This document shows positions 52,301 to 62,336 of a stretch of 64,000 bases of DNA, in pieces. The stretch spans positions 620,001-684,000 of the forward strand of contig NZ_BKBA01000003.1 in assembly GCF_007992835.1 (NCBI RefSeq), written 5' to 3'. Position numbers and translations under genes: made by a program. The notes beneath the pieces were generated by a model, which was not told the DNA's origin, ran no database searches, and saw only the letters and a list, made by a program, of their open reading frames with translations. The DNA comes from Knoellia locipacati (lineage in GTDB: Bacteria; Actinomycetota; Actinomycetes; Actinomycetales; Dermatophilaceae). Positions within the stretch are counted from its first letter, which is position 1, and every line of letters starts with the position of its first letter.

Positions 52301-52405
52301 ATCGTCTCCTCGTCGACTCACCACCGTGGACCTCACTGGCCTCGGTGGCCCCGATGCTAGACCCAAGATCTGTCAGCCACGCAACGTTCCGGAGTCGGAC
52401 GCGCG

Positions 52406-52424
52406 GCTTGTCCGGTGGACAAGC
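52406..52424. promoter_or_regulatory. Inverted repeat between RraB-like gene and mmsA
   Basis: GCTTGTCC at 52406-52413 and GGACAAGC at 52417-52424 pair perfectly around GGT; a second GGACAA half-site lies at 52431-52436. It could be a regulator site for mmsA or a weak terminator of the gene ending at 52438. Confidence 0.5.
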
Positions 52425-52437
52425 ACAACTGGACAAC

Positions 52438-52707
52438 TCAGGGCAGGCTCGGCTCGGGGTCGTACCAGCCGTCGTGCTCCTCGGCAAGCGCCGAGAAGCG
52501 GTCCCGCAGACCGCCTTCCACGGGTCCCGAGGGGTCGTCGACCATCTCCTCGCGCACGTGCACACCCCAGTCCGCGTCCTCGGCGTCGTCGTCCCCCGCG
52601 TGCGCGACCCGGATCACCCTCACCTCGGTGAAGCCCTCGTCGGCGAGCTCGGCGGCGATCTCGTCGGCGGTCTCGCGGTCGGCGAAGATCATCAGGTGCT
52701 CGGTCAC
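52438..52707 (-). CDS. Small RraB-like protein
   Basis: 89 residues, acidic. The start MTEHLMIFADRETADEIAAELADEGFTEVRVIRV and the end RFSALAEEHDGWYDPEPSLP resemble RraB-type ribonuclease E inhibitors, whose C-terminus usually reads like ALAEEHGGEYDGW. Assignment is tentative. GTG start; a -10 (TACGCT) made from a CGGCATAC octamer lies 6 bases upstream, so it is transcribed apart from the hspR operon. Nearest stop follows into the mmsA upstream region. Confidence 0.55.
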   Translation of the reverse strand: MTEHLMIFADRETADEIAAELADEGFTEVRVIRVAHAGDDDAEDADWGVHVREEMVDDPSGPVEGGLRDRFSALAEEHDGWYDPEPSLP

Positions 52708-52713
52708 GGGCAG

Positions 52714-52719
52714 AGCGTA
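52714..52719 (-). promoter_or_regulatory. -10 element TACGCT, leaderless promoter (RraB-like gene)
   Basis: On the minus strand the octamer continues as TACGCT, then 6 bases and GTG at 52707. Confidence 0.55.
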
Positions 52720-52733
52720 TGCCGTCCGCGCAC

Positions 52734-53201
52734 TCAGCGACGCCAGAGGACGAGCGCCTGCGAGGCCGAGCCGGGCGTGCCGGACCGGCGGCGCGGCCGC
52801 TCACCGAGCCGGCTGGCGAGGATCTCCCCGCCGGGGCCCACGGAGAAGACCCGCGAGCCGGGCGTGCCCGAGGCCCCGGCCCGCAGCCGCTCGACCTCCC
52901 GGGTCAGCTCGGAGACGCGCGAACGCAGGGCGTCGACGGAGTTCTCGAGCTCGAGGATCCGGGCGATGCCGGCGAGGCTGATGCCCTCCTCCTGGGAGAG
53001 GCGCTGCACCTCGCGGAGCAGCTCGACGTCGCGGGGCGAGTAGCGGCGACCTCCACCGCGGGTCCGCGACGGAGTGACGAGCCCGAGCCGGTCGTACTGG
53101 CGCAGCGTCTGCGCGTGCATCCCTGCGAGCTCGGCCGCGACCGAGATGACGAACACCGCGGCGTCGTCATCCGGTCGCGGCCCACGCTGGCGCGCTGCCA
53201 T
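52734..53201 (-). CDS. hspR: Heat-shock repressor HspR (MerR family)
   Basis: 155 residues. MerR HTH at about 16-85: VFVISVAAELAGMHAQTLRQYDRLGLVTPSRTRGGGRRYSPRDVELLREVQRLSQEEGISLAGIARIL. A coiled segment follows, then a 50-residue basic tail. HspR with DnaK as co-repressor binds HAIR sites; such sites lie upstream of dnaK and clpB here. It starts 2 bases after dnaJ, completing the conserved dnaK-grpE-dnaJ-hspR order with feedback control. Confidence 0.95.
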   Translation of the reverse strand: MAARQRGPRPDDDAAVFVISVAAELAGMHAQTLRQYDRLGLVTPSRTRGGGRRYSPRDVELLREVQRLSQEEGISLAGIARILELENSVDALRSRVSELTREVERLRAGASGTPGSRVFSVGPGGEILASRLGERPRRRSGTPGSASQALVLWRR

Positions 53202-53203
53202 GG

Positions 53204-54244
53204 TCAGGCCTTGGCCTGCTCGACGAGGGTGGCGCGGGGGTCGAGGCCCTCGGCCTCGGTGCGCAGGACCTCGACGGCCTCGCGGGCCCGGTCCGACAGC
53301 TCGTCGGGGACGATGACCTGCACCTTGGCGAGCAGGTCTCCCGTGGCCGACTTGCCGGCGACCCCGCGGCCCCGCACGCGCAGCACGCGCCCGGACGGCG
53401 TGCCCGGAGCGATCCGCACCTTGACGCTGGATCCGTCGAGCGTGGGCACGGCGACGGTCGCACCCAGCGCAGCCTCGGCGAACGTCACGGGCAGGTCGAT
53501 CGTGAGGTTGTCGCCGTCGCGCCCGAAGACCGGGTGCTTCTCGACGGTGACGGTGAGCAGCAGGTCGCCGGCGGCGGCACCGGGCTCACCCGGCTGGCCC
53601 TTGCCACGCAGTCGGATCTTCTGTCCGTCCTTGACACCGGCGGGGATGCGCGCGGTGATGGTGCGTCCCTCGGCGGTCCGCAGAGTCACCGTCGAGCCCT
53701 CGACGGCGTCGCGGAACGGCAGCGTCGTCGAGGCCTGGACGTCGGCGCCCTTGCGGGGACCGCGGGGGGCGCCGTAGCCGGCATACCCGGGTTGCGGTCG
53801 CCCGCCACCGCCGGCCGCGCCGCCGAACATCTGCGACAGCAGGTCGTTGATGTCGTCGCCGCCACCGGGGTAGCCGCCGTAGGACTGGCGGCCACCGCCG
53901 GTGTCGAAGCGGACGCGCGAGCCACCTCCACCGCCACCGAAGGCGCTGAAGATGTCCTCGAAACCACCGTTGCCGCCGGCACCACCCGCCGTGAAGCGGG
54001 CACCGCCGTGCGCCATCTGCCGCACCGCGTCGTACTCCTCGCGCTGCTTGGCGTCGGAGAGGACGGCGTGCGCCTCCCCGATGTCCTTGAACTTCTGCTC
54101 GGCAGCGGCGTCCCCGGGGTTCTTGTCGGGGTGGTGGGTGCGGGCGAGCTTGCGGTAGGCCTTCTTGATCGCAGCCGCGTCGGCGTCCTTGGGGACGCCG
54201 AGGATCGCGTAGAAGTCCTTCTCGAACCAGTCCTGGCTGGCCAT
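53204..54244 (-). CDS. dnaJ: DnaJ-type co-chaperone without zinc finger
   Basis: 346 residues. J domain 1-78 with the HPD motif (THHPDKNPGD), a Gly/Phe-rich region 80-160, then directly the substrate-binding C-terminal domains (about 165-335). The CxxCxGxG zinc repeats of type A DnaJ are absent; the protein has no Cys at all. It is thus a type B (CbpA-like) co-chaperone that stimulates DnaK. RBS AGGAGGC sits before the ATG. One octamer is in the G/F-C boundary. Confidence 0.92.
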   Translation of the reverse strand: MASQDWFEKDFYAILGVPKDADAAAIKKAYRKLARTHHPDKNPGDAAAEQKFKDIGEAHAVLSDAKQREEYDAVRQMAHGGARFTAGGAGGNGGFEDIFSAFGGGGGGSRVRFDTGGGRQSYGGYPGGGDDINDLLSQMFGGAAGGGGRPQPGYAGYGAPRGPRKGADVQASTTLPFRDAVEGSTVTLRTAEGRTITARIPAGVKDGQKIRLRGKGQPGEPGAAAGDLLLTVTVEKHPVFGRDGDNLTIDLPVTFAEAALGATVAVPTLDGSSVKVRIAPGTPSGRVLRVRGRGVAGKSATGDLLAKVQVIVPDELSDRAREAVEVLRTEAEGLDPRATLVEQAKA

Positions 54245-54281
54245 CAGCGCCTCCTTTCGGACATCGTCCGGTGAGTATGGA

Positions 54282-54880
54282 TCACTCGGGGTCGGCGACC
54301 GCGACCCGCGCGGGGCGCAGGACCTGGTCGCCGGTGCGGTAGCCGGCCTGGAGCACCTGGACGACCGTCGTCGCCGTGGCGTCGGCCGGCAGCTCGGGGT
54401 TCGAGGAGTCCCACGCGGCGTGCATGAGGGCCTCGTGGTGCATCGGGTCGAACGGCTCGCCGACCGCGCCGAAGCGGGTCAGGCCGAACTTCCCGAAGCT
54501 CGCCTCGAGCTTGTCGGCGATCGACGCGAACGGACCGTCGGTGAGGTCACCGTGGTCGCGTGCGGCCTGGATGTCGTCGAGCACCGGCAGGACCGTCTCG
54601 AGGACGTCACGCACGGCGCGCTCCTGCACGACGGCGCGGTCGCGGTCGACCCGACGCTTGTAGTTGACGTACTCGGCGTTGAGCCGCTGGAGGTCGTCGA
54701 GGCGCTGGGCCGCGAGCACCGTGTCGGGGTGCTCCTGCGACCCGGGGGCGGTGGCCCCGGCCGGAGCCGGAGCCACCTCCTCGCCGTCGTTGGCCGACTC
54801 GGTGTTGATCGCGTCCGACGACTCGTCGTCCACGACCTCGCCGTCGAAGACCTCGTCCTCACCCGGCATACGAGGGTCGG

Positions 54881-54884
<4 letters not shown>
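54282..54884 (-). CDS. grpE: Nucleotide exchange factor GrpE
   Basis: 200 residues. An acidic, disordered first 60 residues, a long coiled-coil (about 65-115; [28 protein letters not shown]) and a beta domain with HHEALMHA... and [21 protein letters not shown], the GrpE signature. It releases ADP from DnaK. ATG overlaps the dnaK stop by 4 bases. An octamer lies at codons 6-8 (RMP). Confidence 0.96.
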
Positions 54885-56788
<1,904 letters not shown>

Positions 56789-56813
56789 GTGGGGTCTCCT
56801 TCGTAGAGCTGGG

Positions 56814-56832
56814 TTGAGTTGCTGTCACTCAA
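56814..56832. promoter_or_regulatory. HAIR element (HspR operator) upstream of dnaK
   Basis: TTGAGT at 56814-56819, 7 bases, ACTCAA at 56827-56832: exact HspR consensus. It overlaps the -10 of the dnaK promoter. Confidence 0.9.
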
Positions 56833-56859
56833 GTTAGGAGCCGGTATGCCGTGTGGCAA
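56831..56859 (-). promoter_or_regulatory. dnaK promoter with octamer in its spacer
   Basis: On the minus strand -35 TTGCCA (56854-56859), 17 bases, -10 TAACTT (56831-56836). The spacer holds one CGGCATAC octamer; the -10 overlaps the HAIR element. Confidence 0.7.
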
Positions 56860-56875
56860 ATCGGTGCGTCCAAAC

Positions 56876-56894
56876 TTGCGTTCACTCGGCTCAA
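56876..56894. promoter_or_regulatory. Second, degenerate HAIR-like site upstream of dnaK
   Basis: TTGCGT at 56876-56881, 7 bases, GCTCAA at 56889-56894: two mismatches to the HspR consensus, with the right spacing, just upstream of the -35. Confidence 0.45.
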
Positions 56895-57030
56895 CTCTTG
56901 GCCGGCGCGGGTTGTTCCCGATTCCGCGACCTCGGTGGGGTGGGCTCCTGGGCGCGGCTCGAGGCACTGCGCGCCGAGCGCACGAGGCTGCGCGCCGGCT
57001 GAACCCGCCACGAGGCGCGCGCCCCGTCCC

Positions 57031-57036
57031 TAGACT
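57031..57036 (+). promoter_or_regulatory. -10 element TAGACT, leaderless promoter (lipoprotein)
   Basis: TAGACT is followed by 6 bases and the ATG at 57043. Confidence 0.55.
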
Positions 57037-57042
57037 CCGGCC

Positions 57043-57534
57043 ATGGGGACCGCGACGCGGGTGACGCGCTGGACGGCGGCGGCCGGGGTCGCCGCAGCCG
57101 CCGCGGCCGCCATGGGTGTCGCCGGGTGCGGGGCGCCCCCGACGCCGGCCAGGCCCGAGCCGGGACCGCGCCCGACGGTCGCCCCGACCGTGCGGGCGAC
57201 CACGTCACCCGGGCCCGCCCCGACGGGGGTGCCGCGCGACCCTCGCGGGATCCCCGCCCTGCACCAGGCAGGGTCGTATGCGATCCAGGTCCAGGAGGCC
57301 GTGCAGCGCGAGATCGACCGCCGCGACCCGGGTCGCGTGCACGTCGTGAGCTGCCTGCCGGTGCCGATGGTGCACCTGCCCGGAGCGAGCACGCGCTGCG
57401 ACATCGTCACCGACGGGCTGCCCTCGACGTGGACCTCGCTGACCGTGCCGGGCACGGCGCCGGACGGCGGTCTGGTCGTGGAGATCTCGGAGGGGATCCG
57501 CAGCGACCTGCCACCGTTCCCGCCGCCGGGCTGA
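57043..57534 (+). CDS. Small lipoprotein with DUF4333-like domain
   Basis: 163 residues. Lipobox GVAGC with Cys29, a Pro-rich linker (30-75), then a compact domain with VQREIDRRDPGRVHVVSCLPVPMVHLPGASTRCDIV, where two Cys could form a disulfide as in DUF4333 proteins of actinobacteria. Function unknown. Divergent from dnaK across 254 bases; convergent with the oxidoreductase gene over a small shared hairpin. Confidence 0.75.
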   Translation: MGTATRVTRWTAAAGVAAAAAAAMGVAGCGAPPTPARPEPGPRPTVAPTVRATTSPGPAPTGVPRDPRGIPALHQAGSYAIQVQEAVQREIDRRDPGRVHVVSCLPVPMVHLPGASTRCDIVTDGLPSTWTSLTVPGTAPDGGLVVEISEGIRSDLPPFPPPG

Positions 57535-57549
57535 CCTCGCCCGTCAGCC
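57529..57549. terminator. Small hairpin between convergent stops
   Basis: GGCTGA at 57529-57534 pairs with TCAGCC at 57544-57549; the two arms contain the stop codons of both convergent genes. Confidence 0.4.
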
Positions 57550-58563
57550 GAGGGAGACGATCATCTTGCCGGTGTTCTCACCGCGCAGGAGACCGAGGAA
57601 GGCGTCGGCACCGTTCTCGATGCCCTCGACCGCGGTCTCGGCGTACTTGAGCTCGCCCGAGGCGAGCCAGCCACCGACCTCCTCGACGAACTGCGGCTGG
57701 AGCGCCGCGTGGTCGCCGACGAGCATGCCCTGGAGTCGCAGCCGCTTGCCGATGACGAGGGCGAGGTTGCGCGGGCCGGGCGTCGGCTCGGTCGCGTTGT
57801 ACTGCGCGATCATCCCGCAGATGGCGACGCGGCCACGGACCTTGAGCGAGGAGATCGCAGCCTCGAGGTGCTCGCCGCCGACGTTGTCGAAGTAGACGTC
57901 GATGCCGTCGGGAGCGGCCTCGCGCAGCTGCTCGGCGACCGGCCCGTTCTTGTAGTTGAAGGCTGCGTCGAAGCCGTACTCCTCGACGAGCAGACGGACC
58001 TTCTCGTCGGAGCCGGCCGAGCCGATGACCCGCGAGGCGCCCTTGAGCCTCGCGATCTGGCCGACCTGGCTGCCGACGGCACCGGCCGCGCCGGAGACGA
58101 AGACGGCGTCGCCGGGCTGGAAGGACGCGACCTCGAGGAGGCCTGCGTATGCCGTGAGCCCGGTCATGCCGAGCACGCCGAGGTAGGCCGAGAGCGGCGC
58201 GACCGCGGGGTCCACCTTGACGACGGCCGAGGCGTCGACCTCGGCGTACTCGCGCCAGCCGAGCCCGTGCAGGACGTGGTCGCCCACTGCGACACCCTCC
58301 GCGGCCGAGGCGACGACCTCACCGACAGCACCACCCTCCATGGGGCGGTCGAGCTGGAACGGCGGGGTGTAGGACTTCACGTCGTTCATCCGGCCGCGCA
58401 TGTAGGGGTCGACCGAGAAGTGCAGGTTGCGCACGAGGACCGTGCCGTCGGCGGGAGCGGAGACCGGCGCCTCGCGCAGCGCGAAGTCGTCGGCGGTCGG
58501 CCAGCCCTGCGGGCGGGCGACGAGGTGCCACTCACGGCCGGACGTGGGAAGTGCTGCAGACAT
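57544..58563 (-). CDS. NADP-dependent oxidoreductase (MDR/LTD, CurA-like)
   Basis: 339 residues. The GroES-like N-terminus has SVDPYMRGRMNDVKSYTPPFQLDRPMEGG, the family mark of leukotriene B4 dehydrogenase/CurA-type enzymes; the NADP-binding region shows VSGAAGAVGSQVGQIARLKGASRVIGSAGSDEK near 150-180. No zinc ligands. It reduces alpha,beta-unsaturated ketones or aldehydes. Divergent from the MarR gene, which probably regulates it. Confidence 0.92.
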   Translation of the reverse strand: MSAALPTSGREWHLVARPQGWPTADDFALREAPVSAPADGTVLVRNLHFSVDPYMRGRMNDVKSYTPPFQLDRPMEGGAVGEVVASAAEGVAVGDHVLHGLGWREYAEVDASAVVKVDPAVAPLSAYLGVLGMTGLTAYAGLLEVASFQPGDAVFVSGAAGAVGSQVGQIARLKGASRVIGSAGSDEKVRLLVEEYGFDAAFNYKNGPVAEQLREAAPDGIDVYFDNVGGEHLEAAISSLKVRGRVAICGMIAQYNATEPTPGPRNLALVIGKRLRLQGMLVGDHAALQPQFVEEVGGWLASGELKYAETAVEGIENGADAFLGLLRGENTGKMIVSLG

Positions 58564-58623
58564 GCGGAGGTCTCCTCGGGATGGGACATAAAACTTCAGT
58601 ACGTGAAACACCATGCTCCGCGA

Positions 58624-58642
58624 TATTTCATGTTGTCAAATA
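58624..58642. promoter_or_regulatory. Dyad between oxidoreductase and MarR gene, candidate operator
   Basis: TATTT at 58624-58628 and AAATA at 58638-58642 form a 5-9-5 repeat; TTCA-N5-TGAA at 58595-58607 is a second weak dyad. AT-rich compared with the surroundings. Confidence 0.45.
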
Positions 58643-58649
58643 CTTGGCC

Positions 58650-58655
58650 TATCGT
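58650..58655 (+). promoter_or_regulatory. -10 element TATCGT, leaderless promoter (MarR gene)
   Basis: TATCGT is followed by 6 bases and the ATG at 58662; TTCATG lies 17 bases upstream as a -35 candidate. Confidence 0.55.
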
Positions 58656-58661
58656 GGGTCC

Positions 58662-59093
58662 ATGGCCAGCTCTCCCACCGACCCCCTCACCCTCGAGGTC
58701 GTCGACCTCATCGGGTCCGTCGTGGCGCGCTACCACGAGGAGTACGACCGGGCCGCGGCCGCGCACTCCCTCACCGGGGCGCAGGCCCGCGTCCTCGCGC
58801 TGCTCTCGCTCGAGCCGCTCCCGATGCGCCGCATCGCACGGACGCTCAAGTGCGAGCCGTCCAACGTCACCGGGATCATCGACCGGCTCGAGGCGCGTGG
58901 ACTCGTCGAGCGGCGACCCGACCCGACCGACCGGCGGGTCAAGGTCGCGGCGGCGACCGCCACCGGCACCCGCACCGCACGCCAGCTGCGCGACTCCCTC
59001 GGCTTCGCCCGCGAGCCCCTCGCCGAGCTCTCCCGCGCGGAGCGGACGACGCTGCGCGACCTCCTGCACCGGATGGTCGGCGAACAGGCGTAG
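58662..59093 (+). CDS. MarR-family transcriptional regulator
   Basis: 143 residues. Winged helix at about 40-100: LTGAQARVLALLSLEPLPMRRIARTLKCEPSNVTGIIDRLEARGLVERRPDPTDRRVKVAAAT, with the DxRxxR-type wing. Helices at both ends dimerize. One Cys (Cys62) in the recognition region might sense electrophiles, which would suit control of the neighbouring enone reductase (inference). Divergent arrangement supports that target. Confidence 0.92.
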   Translation: MASSPTDPLTLEVVDLIGSVVARYHEEYDRAAAAHSLTGAQARVLALLSLEPLPMRRIARTLKCEPSNVTGIIDRLEARGLVERRPDPTDRRVKVAAATATGTRTARQLRDSLGFAREPLAELSRAERTTLRDLLHRMVGEQA

Positions 59094-59122
59094 TCCCGGC
59101 CTCACCGGCGGCCCCGATTCCC

Positions 59123-59128
59123 TACACT
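59123..59128 (+). promoter_or_regulatory. -10 element TACACT, leaderless promoter (exported-protein cassette)
   Basis: TACACT is followed by 7 bases and the ATG at 59136. Confidence 0.55.
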
Positions 59129-59135
59129 CCCTGCC

Positions 59136-59756
59136 ATGGGGGGAACCACGACGGCTGGACGGGGCGTGCTCGGGCGCGCGCGCGGCTTCGTCACCGGCCG
59201 GCCGACGAGCCAGAAGGTCGGTGGCGGGGTCGCCGCGGCACTGCTCGCGAGCGCGCCGTTCGGGGGCCTGGCAGGCGTGCCCGACCCGGGGCCCGAGCCG
59301 ATCACGGCCGGCAAGGCGATCATGGTCGGTCCTTACAAGGTGGTCGTCGACAAGGTCGTCGAGCTGCCCGACCTCAAGCCGGCGGTCTCGCCGTCACCCC
59401 GGCAGCGGGTCATCGTCCTCGACACCCACGTCACCCTCACCGGGGACCGACCGGAGTATGCCGGCACGCTCACGAACAACGTGGCCGTGTCCGGTGGCGG
59501 GGTCAAGACCGTCGAGCGGCCCCGGCTCTACTTCGTCGAGGACTCGACGGCCATGACGAGCTTCAACCCCGGCCTGACCTACCGGCTGGCCCTCACCTAC
59601 GTCACGTCCGGGCCGTGGCAGGGCGATGCGGTCACCGTCACGAGCAACCTCGTGGAGTTCCGCGAGGAGGACAAGCAGACCCTCGACCCCGACGCCTGGG
59701 TCGCCCGCGACGAGGTCCAGTGGCAGGGCACGCTGCCCCTGGTGAGGCGACCGTGA
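59136..59756 (+). CDS. Exported protein 1 of a three-gene cassette
   Basis: 206 residues, family not recognized. A basic N-terminus, then a hydrophobic stretch at about 29-48 (GVAAALLASAPFGGLAGV) as signal anchor. The external part looks like a beta-sandwich (VVVDKVVELPDLKP, RVIVLDTHVTLTG, YRLALTYVTSGPWQG). It ends DEVQWQGTLPLVRRP and overlaps the next gene by 4 bases (GTGA). Leaderless-type promoter ahead. One octamer is inside (EYAG, TAT codon). Confidence 0.7.
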   Translation: MGGTTTAGRGVLGRARGFVTGRPTSQKVGGGVAAALLASAPFGGLAGVPDPGPEPITAGKAIMVGPYKVVVDKVVELPDLKPAVSPSPRQRVIVLDTHVTLTGDRPEYAGTLTNNVAVSGGGVKTVERPRLYFVEDSTAMTSFNPGLTYRLALTYVTSGPWQGDAVTVTSNLVEFREEDKQTLDPDAWVARDEVQWQGTLPLVRRP

Positions 59757-60352
59757 GACGCGCCATCGCGACCGGTGCCCTCGTCATCGCGGCCATGGGA
59801 CTCGGACGGGTCATCAACGACCGGATCCCGACGGGTGACGTCGCCGACAAGCCGTTCGTCCACAGCGGTTCCGTGGGCCGGGCCGTGTCCCTGGACTACG
59901 CCGACGTCACGGTCACCGGCGTCCACGTGACCCCGACGGTCATGGGCAACCCCGCGTCGGCCGCCGGCGGGCGCTGGCTCGTCGTCGACACCCAGATGCT
60001 GGCGACGAGGCGGCCGACGGCGGTGGCCGGCTTCTTCCTCGTCGACGCCCGTGACCGCCGCTGGATCGCCTCGACCCGTGGGCCCGAGTGCGCGCAGCGC
60101 GCCGACCTCTCCACCGGGGTCCGCCACTACGCGAGCGTCTGCTTCGACGTCCCCAAGAAGGCGCTCGAGGGAGCTCGCCTCATGGTGACGCGCGGCGCCT
60201 GGGACTCCCACGAGGCGCAGTTCCGCCGCGACGACCTCGCCGACATCGACCTCGGCATCGCGGCCTCCGAGGTCGAGCGCCTCTGGGCGAGCAAGGACCC
60301 CGTCAACGTCAAGGAGAGCGGACCCGTCCCGCCCGCGGAGGCACGCCGATGA
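59753..60352 (+). CDS. Exported protein 2 of the cassette
   Basis: 199 residues, unrecognized. GTG start; hydrophobic 4-18 as signal anchor, then a likely beta-rich domain (LDYADVTVTGVHVTPTVMG, RWLVVDTQMLATRRP, GFFLVDARDRRWI) with two Cys (ECAQ, SVCFDVPKK) that may pair. The general pattern resembles DUF4352-like extracellular domains, weakly. Both ends overlap neighbours by 4 bases, so the three proteins are made together. Confidence 0.7.
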   Translation: MRRAIATGALVIAAMGLGRVINDRIPTGDVADKPFVHSGSVGRAVSLDYADVTVTGVHVTPTVMGNPASAAGGRWLVVDTQMLATRRPTAVAGFFLVDARDRRWIASTRGPECAQRADLSTGVRHYASVCFDVPKKALEGARLMVTRGAWDSHEAQFRRDDLADIDLGIAASEVERLWASKDPVNVKESGPVPPAEARR

Positions 60353-60975
60353 GGACCCGACCCAGCCGGTGGTGGATGGCCGCCGCGCCGGTCGCGGCAG
60401 TGGCCATGCTCGCCGCGAGCGGTTACCGCGTCCCCGTGTTCTGGTACCAGTCCGGCCAGCACCACGAGATCGCCGACGGCGACGCCCAGGAGTGGGTGGC
60501 CGTCAGCGAGAGGACCTCCGACGCCCACGGGGACCTCACCCGTCGCTACTCGGTGCGGCTCGCGGGGCTGGGAGGCGAGAGCACGGCATACGAGGCCGGT
60601 TTCGGCGACGAGTTCACGCTCGCCGACGGCATGGTGGCACGCCAGGTGAGGCTCGACTTCCGGGCCGATCCCGACCAGCCGCTCAAGAACTGCGCCCTCA
60701 CCCTCGTCGACGACCGTGGTCGCGAGTACCGCGTCGGCCACAGCTTCGACGCGATCGGGGAGCGCATCACGAACTGCGTCCCGGAGGAGACGCCCGGCCC
60801 CAGCCTGACCGTCTTCCCGTCGGAGAAGCGCGGCACGCTGCCGAGGGGCGAGCTGCCTCGCCCGGAGGAGTGGTCGGTCTCGCCCGCCATCGCGGCACCC
60901 AAGGATGCGAGGTTCGTCGAGCTGCGGATCTCGTTCGAGGACCCGGACTACGTCACCCTCAGGCTTCCGCGCTGA
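60349..60975 (+). CDS. Exported protein 3 of the cassette
   Basis: 208 residues, unrecognized. Signal anchor at about 8-24 (WWMAAAPVAAVAMLAASG), then VPVFWYQSGQHHEIADGDAQEWVAVSERT and beta-rich segments with two Cys (LKNCALTLVDD, ITNCVPEE). ATG overlaps the preceding stop (ATGA). Its 3' end overlaps the convergent membrane-protein gene by 17 bases. Probably works with the two preceding proteins; function unknown. Confidence 0.7.
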   Translation: MRTRPSRWWMAAAPVAAVAMLAASGYRVPVFWYQSGQHHEIADGDAQEWVAVSERTSDAHGDLTRRYSVRLAGLGGESTAYEAGFGDEFTLADGMVARQVRLDFRADPDQPLKNCALTLVDDRGREYRVGHSFDAIGERITNCVPEETPGPSLTVFPSEKRGTLPRGELPRPEEWSVSPAIAAPKDARFVELRISFEDPDYVTLRLPR

Positions 60976-62254
60976 CCTCTCGGGCACCCGCCTCCACCGG
61001 CACCGGGGAGTCCGAGGGACGTGGGCCGATCCTCGGTCCGAGCAGCCAGTCGATCGCGGCCGCGAGGAGCGCTGCCGCGAGGACCATCGTCACGGCGAGA
61101 CCGACGGACTTCTCCAACGGCGAGAACGCGAGCCAGGTCTTGGTCTCGACCGGGCCGATCACGAGACGGAGCAGCTGGGCGACGAGCCACGGGATCCGCA
61201 GCACGAGGAGGAACGCGAGGCAGAAGGTGAGCATCGGCAGCAGCCCGGCGGTCGCCATCATCCGCAGCCCGTTCCAGAACGCCGACCACCGCTCGCGCAC
61301 GTCGGCGACGAGCCCGCCGCCGAAGCGGCGCACCGGTGCGGGGATCCGCTCCCAGCGCGGGTTCGGCTGTGCCGCAGGCGCTTCCGGTCCCGAGAGCTTG
61401 TGTCCGAGGACGACAGCACCCACGGTGATCCACGCGAGCGGGACGATGACGACGGCGTCGACGGCACCGAGCAGCCCGAAGAGCCAGGTCGTCGCGGTGT
61501 CGACCGGGTTGGCCAGCGGGCCGAGCGTGGCCACCACCTGGTCGTACTGGTCGAGGACGAGTCGTGAGGCCTGGCGGTCCTCGACCCACGTGACACCCGC
61601 CTCGCGGATGTTCGCGACCTTCTGCGCGACCTGCGAGGTGTAGTAGACCTCGACGAGGGCACCGACGAACGCCAGCCAGAGGAAGCGGGTGACGCTCTCG
61701 AACCTGCCGAGGGCGTAGCGCAGCACCCAGGCGATCGCGACGATGGCGAGCACGACCTGCCAGTCGTAGATCGCGAGCCGTCCCGCGAAGTCGTAGTCGA
61801 TGTCCTCCGAGAGGCTGAACTGGTTGAACTCCGCGTAGGCCGCCTCGTTGGTGAACCTCAGCAGGTCCTCCTTGAGCAGCCCGTAGGACACGTAGACCGC
61901 GAGGAAGGGCACGAGCACACTGACCGCGACGTCGACGAGCCGCATCTGACGCTTCTCGGTCGGTGCCTGGCGGGCCTCGCGCCGGGAGAGCTCGGCGACG
62001 TTGGGCAGCGCGCCGCGGGTCATCCAGAGCATCGCGATCATCGCGAGCAGGAAGCCGAGCGGGGCGAGCACGAGGATGAGCTGCGCGACGAAGGCGTTGT
62101 GGTCGCTCACGACGACGGCGAGCCACAGGGCCCCGCTGCGCAGCGCCAGGCCGAGGCAGGCGATGGCGACGAACGGCGCCCAGTAGGTGCGCAGGATCCG
62201 CCACGCCGACACGAGCACGGCCGGGATGTCGCGCACCCTCATCTCGTCGTTCAT
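60959..62254 (-). CDS. Polytopic membrane protein of unknown function
   Basis: 431 residues with about eight hydrophobic segments, two of them near the start (27-50, 57-75), one near 105, several central, and a long amphipathic external stretch (about 185-225, EVYYTSQVAQKVANIREAGVTWVEDRQASRLVLDQYDQVVATL). No family recognized. It is convergent with the exported cassette and overlaps it by 17 bases; a shared role is possible but unproven. Confidence 0.75.
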   Translation of the reverse strand: MNDEMRVRDIPAVLVSAWRILRTYWAPFVAIACLGLALRSGALWLAVVVSDHNAFVAQLILVLAPLGFLLAMIAMLWMTRGALPNVAELSRREARQAPTEKRQMRLVDVAVSVLVPFLAVYVSYGLLKEDLLRFTNEAAYAEFNQFSLSEDIDYDFAGRLAIYDWQVVLAIVAIAWVLRYALGRFESVTRFLWLAFVGALVEVYYTSQVAQKVANIREAGVTWVEDRQASRLVLDQYDQVVATLGPLANPVDTATTWLFGLLGAVDAVVIVPLAWITVGAVVLGHKLSGPEAPAAQPNPRWERIPAPVRRFGGGLVADVRERWSAFWNGLRMMATAGLLPMLTFCLAFLLVLRIPWLVAQLLRLVIGPVETKTWLAFSPLEKSVGLAVTMVLAAALLAAAIDWLLGPRIGPRPSDSPVPVEAGAREVSAEA

Positions 62255-62336
62255 GCACTCCCCCGGTGTCGTCGCCCGTCGCGGACGCCCCTGCTGACGA
62301 CCGGAGCATACCGAGCAGGACGCCATCGCGACCGGC

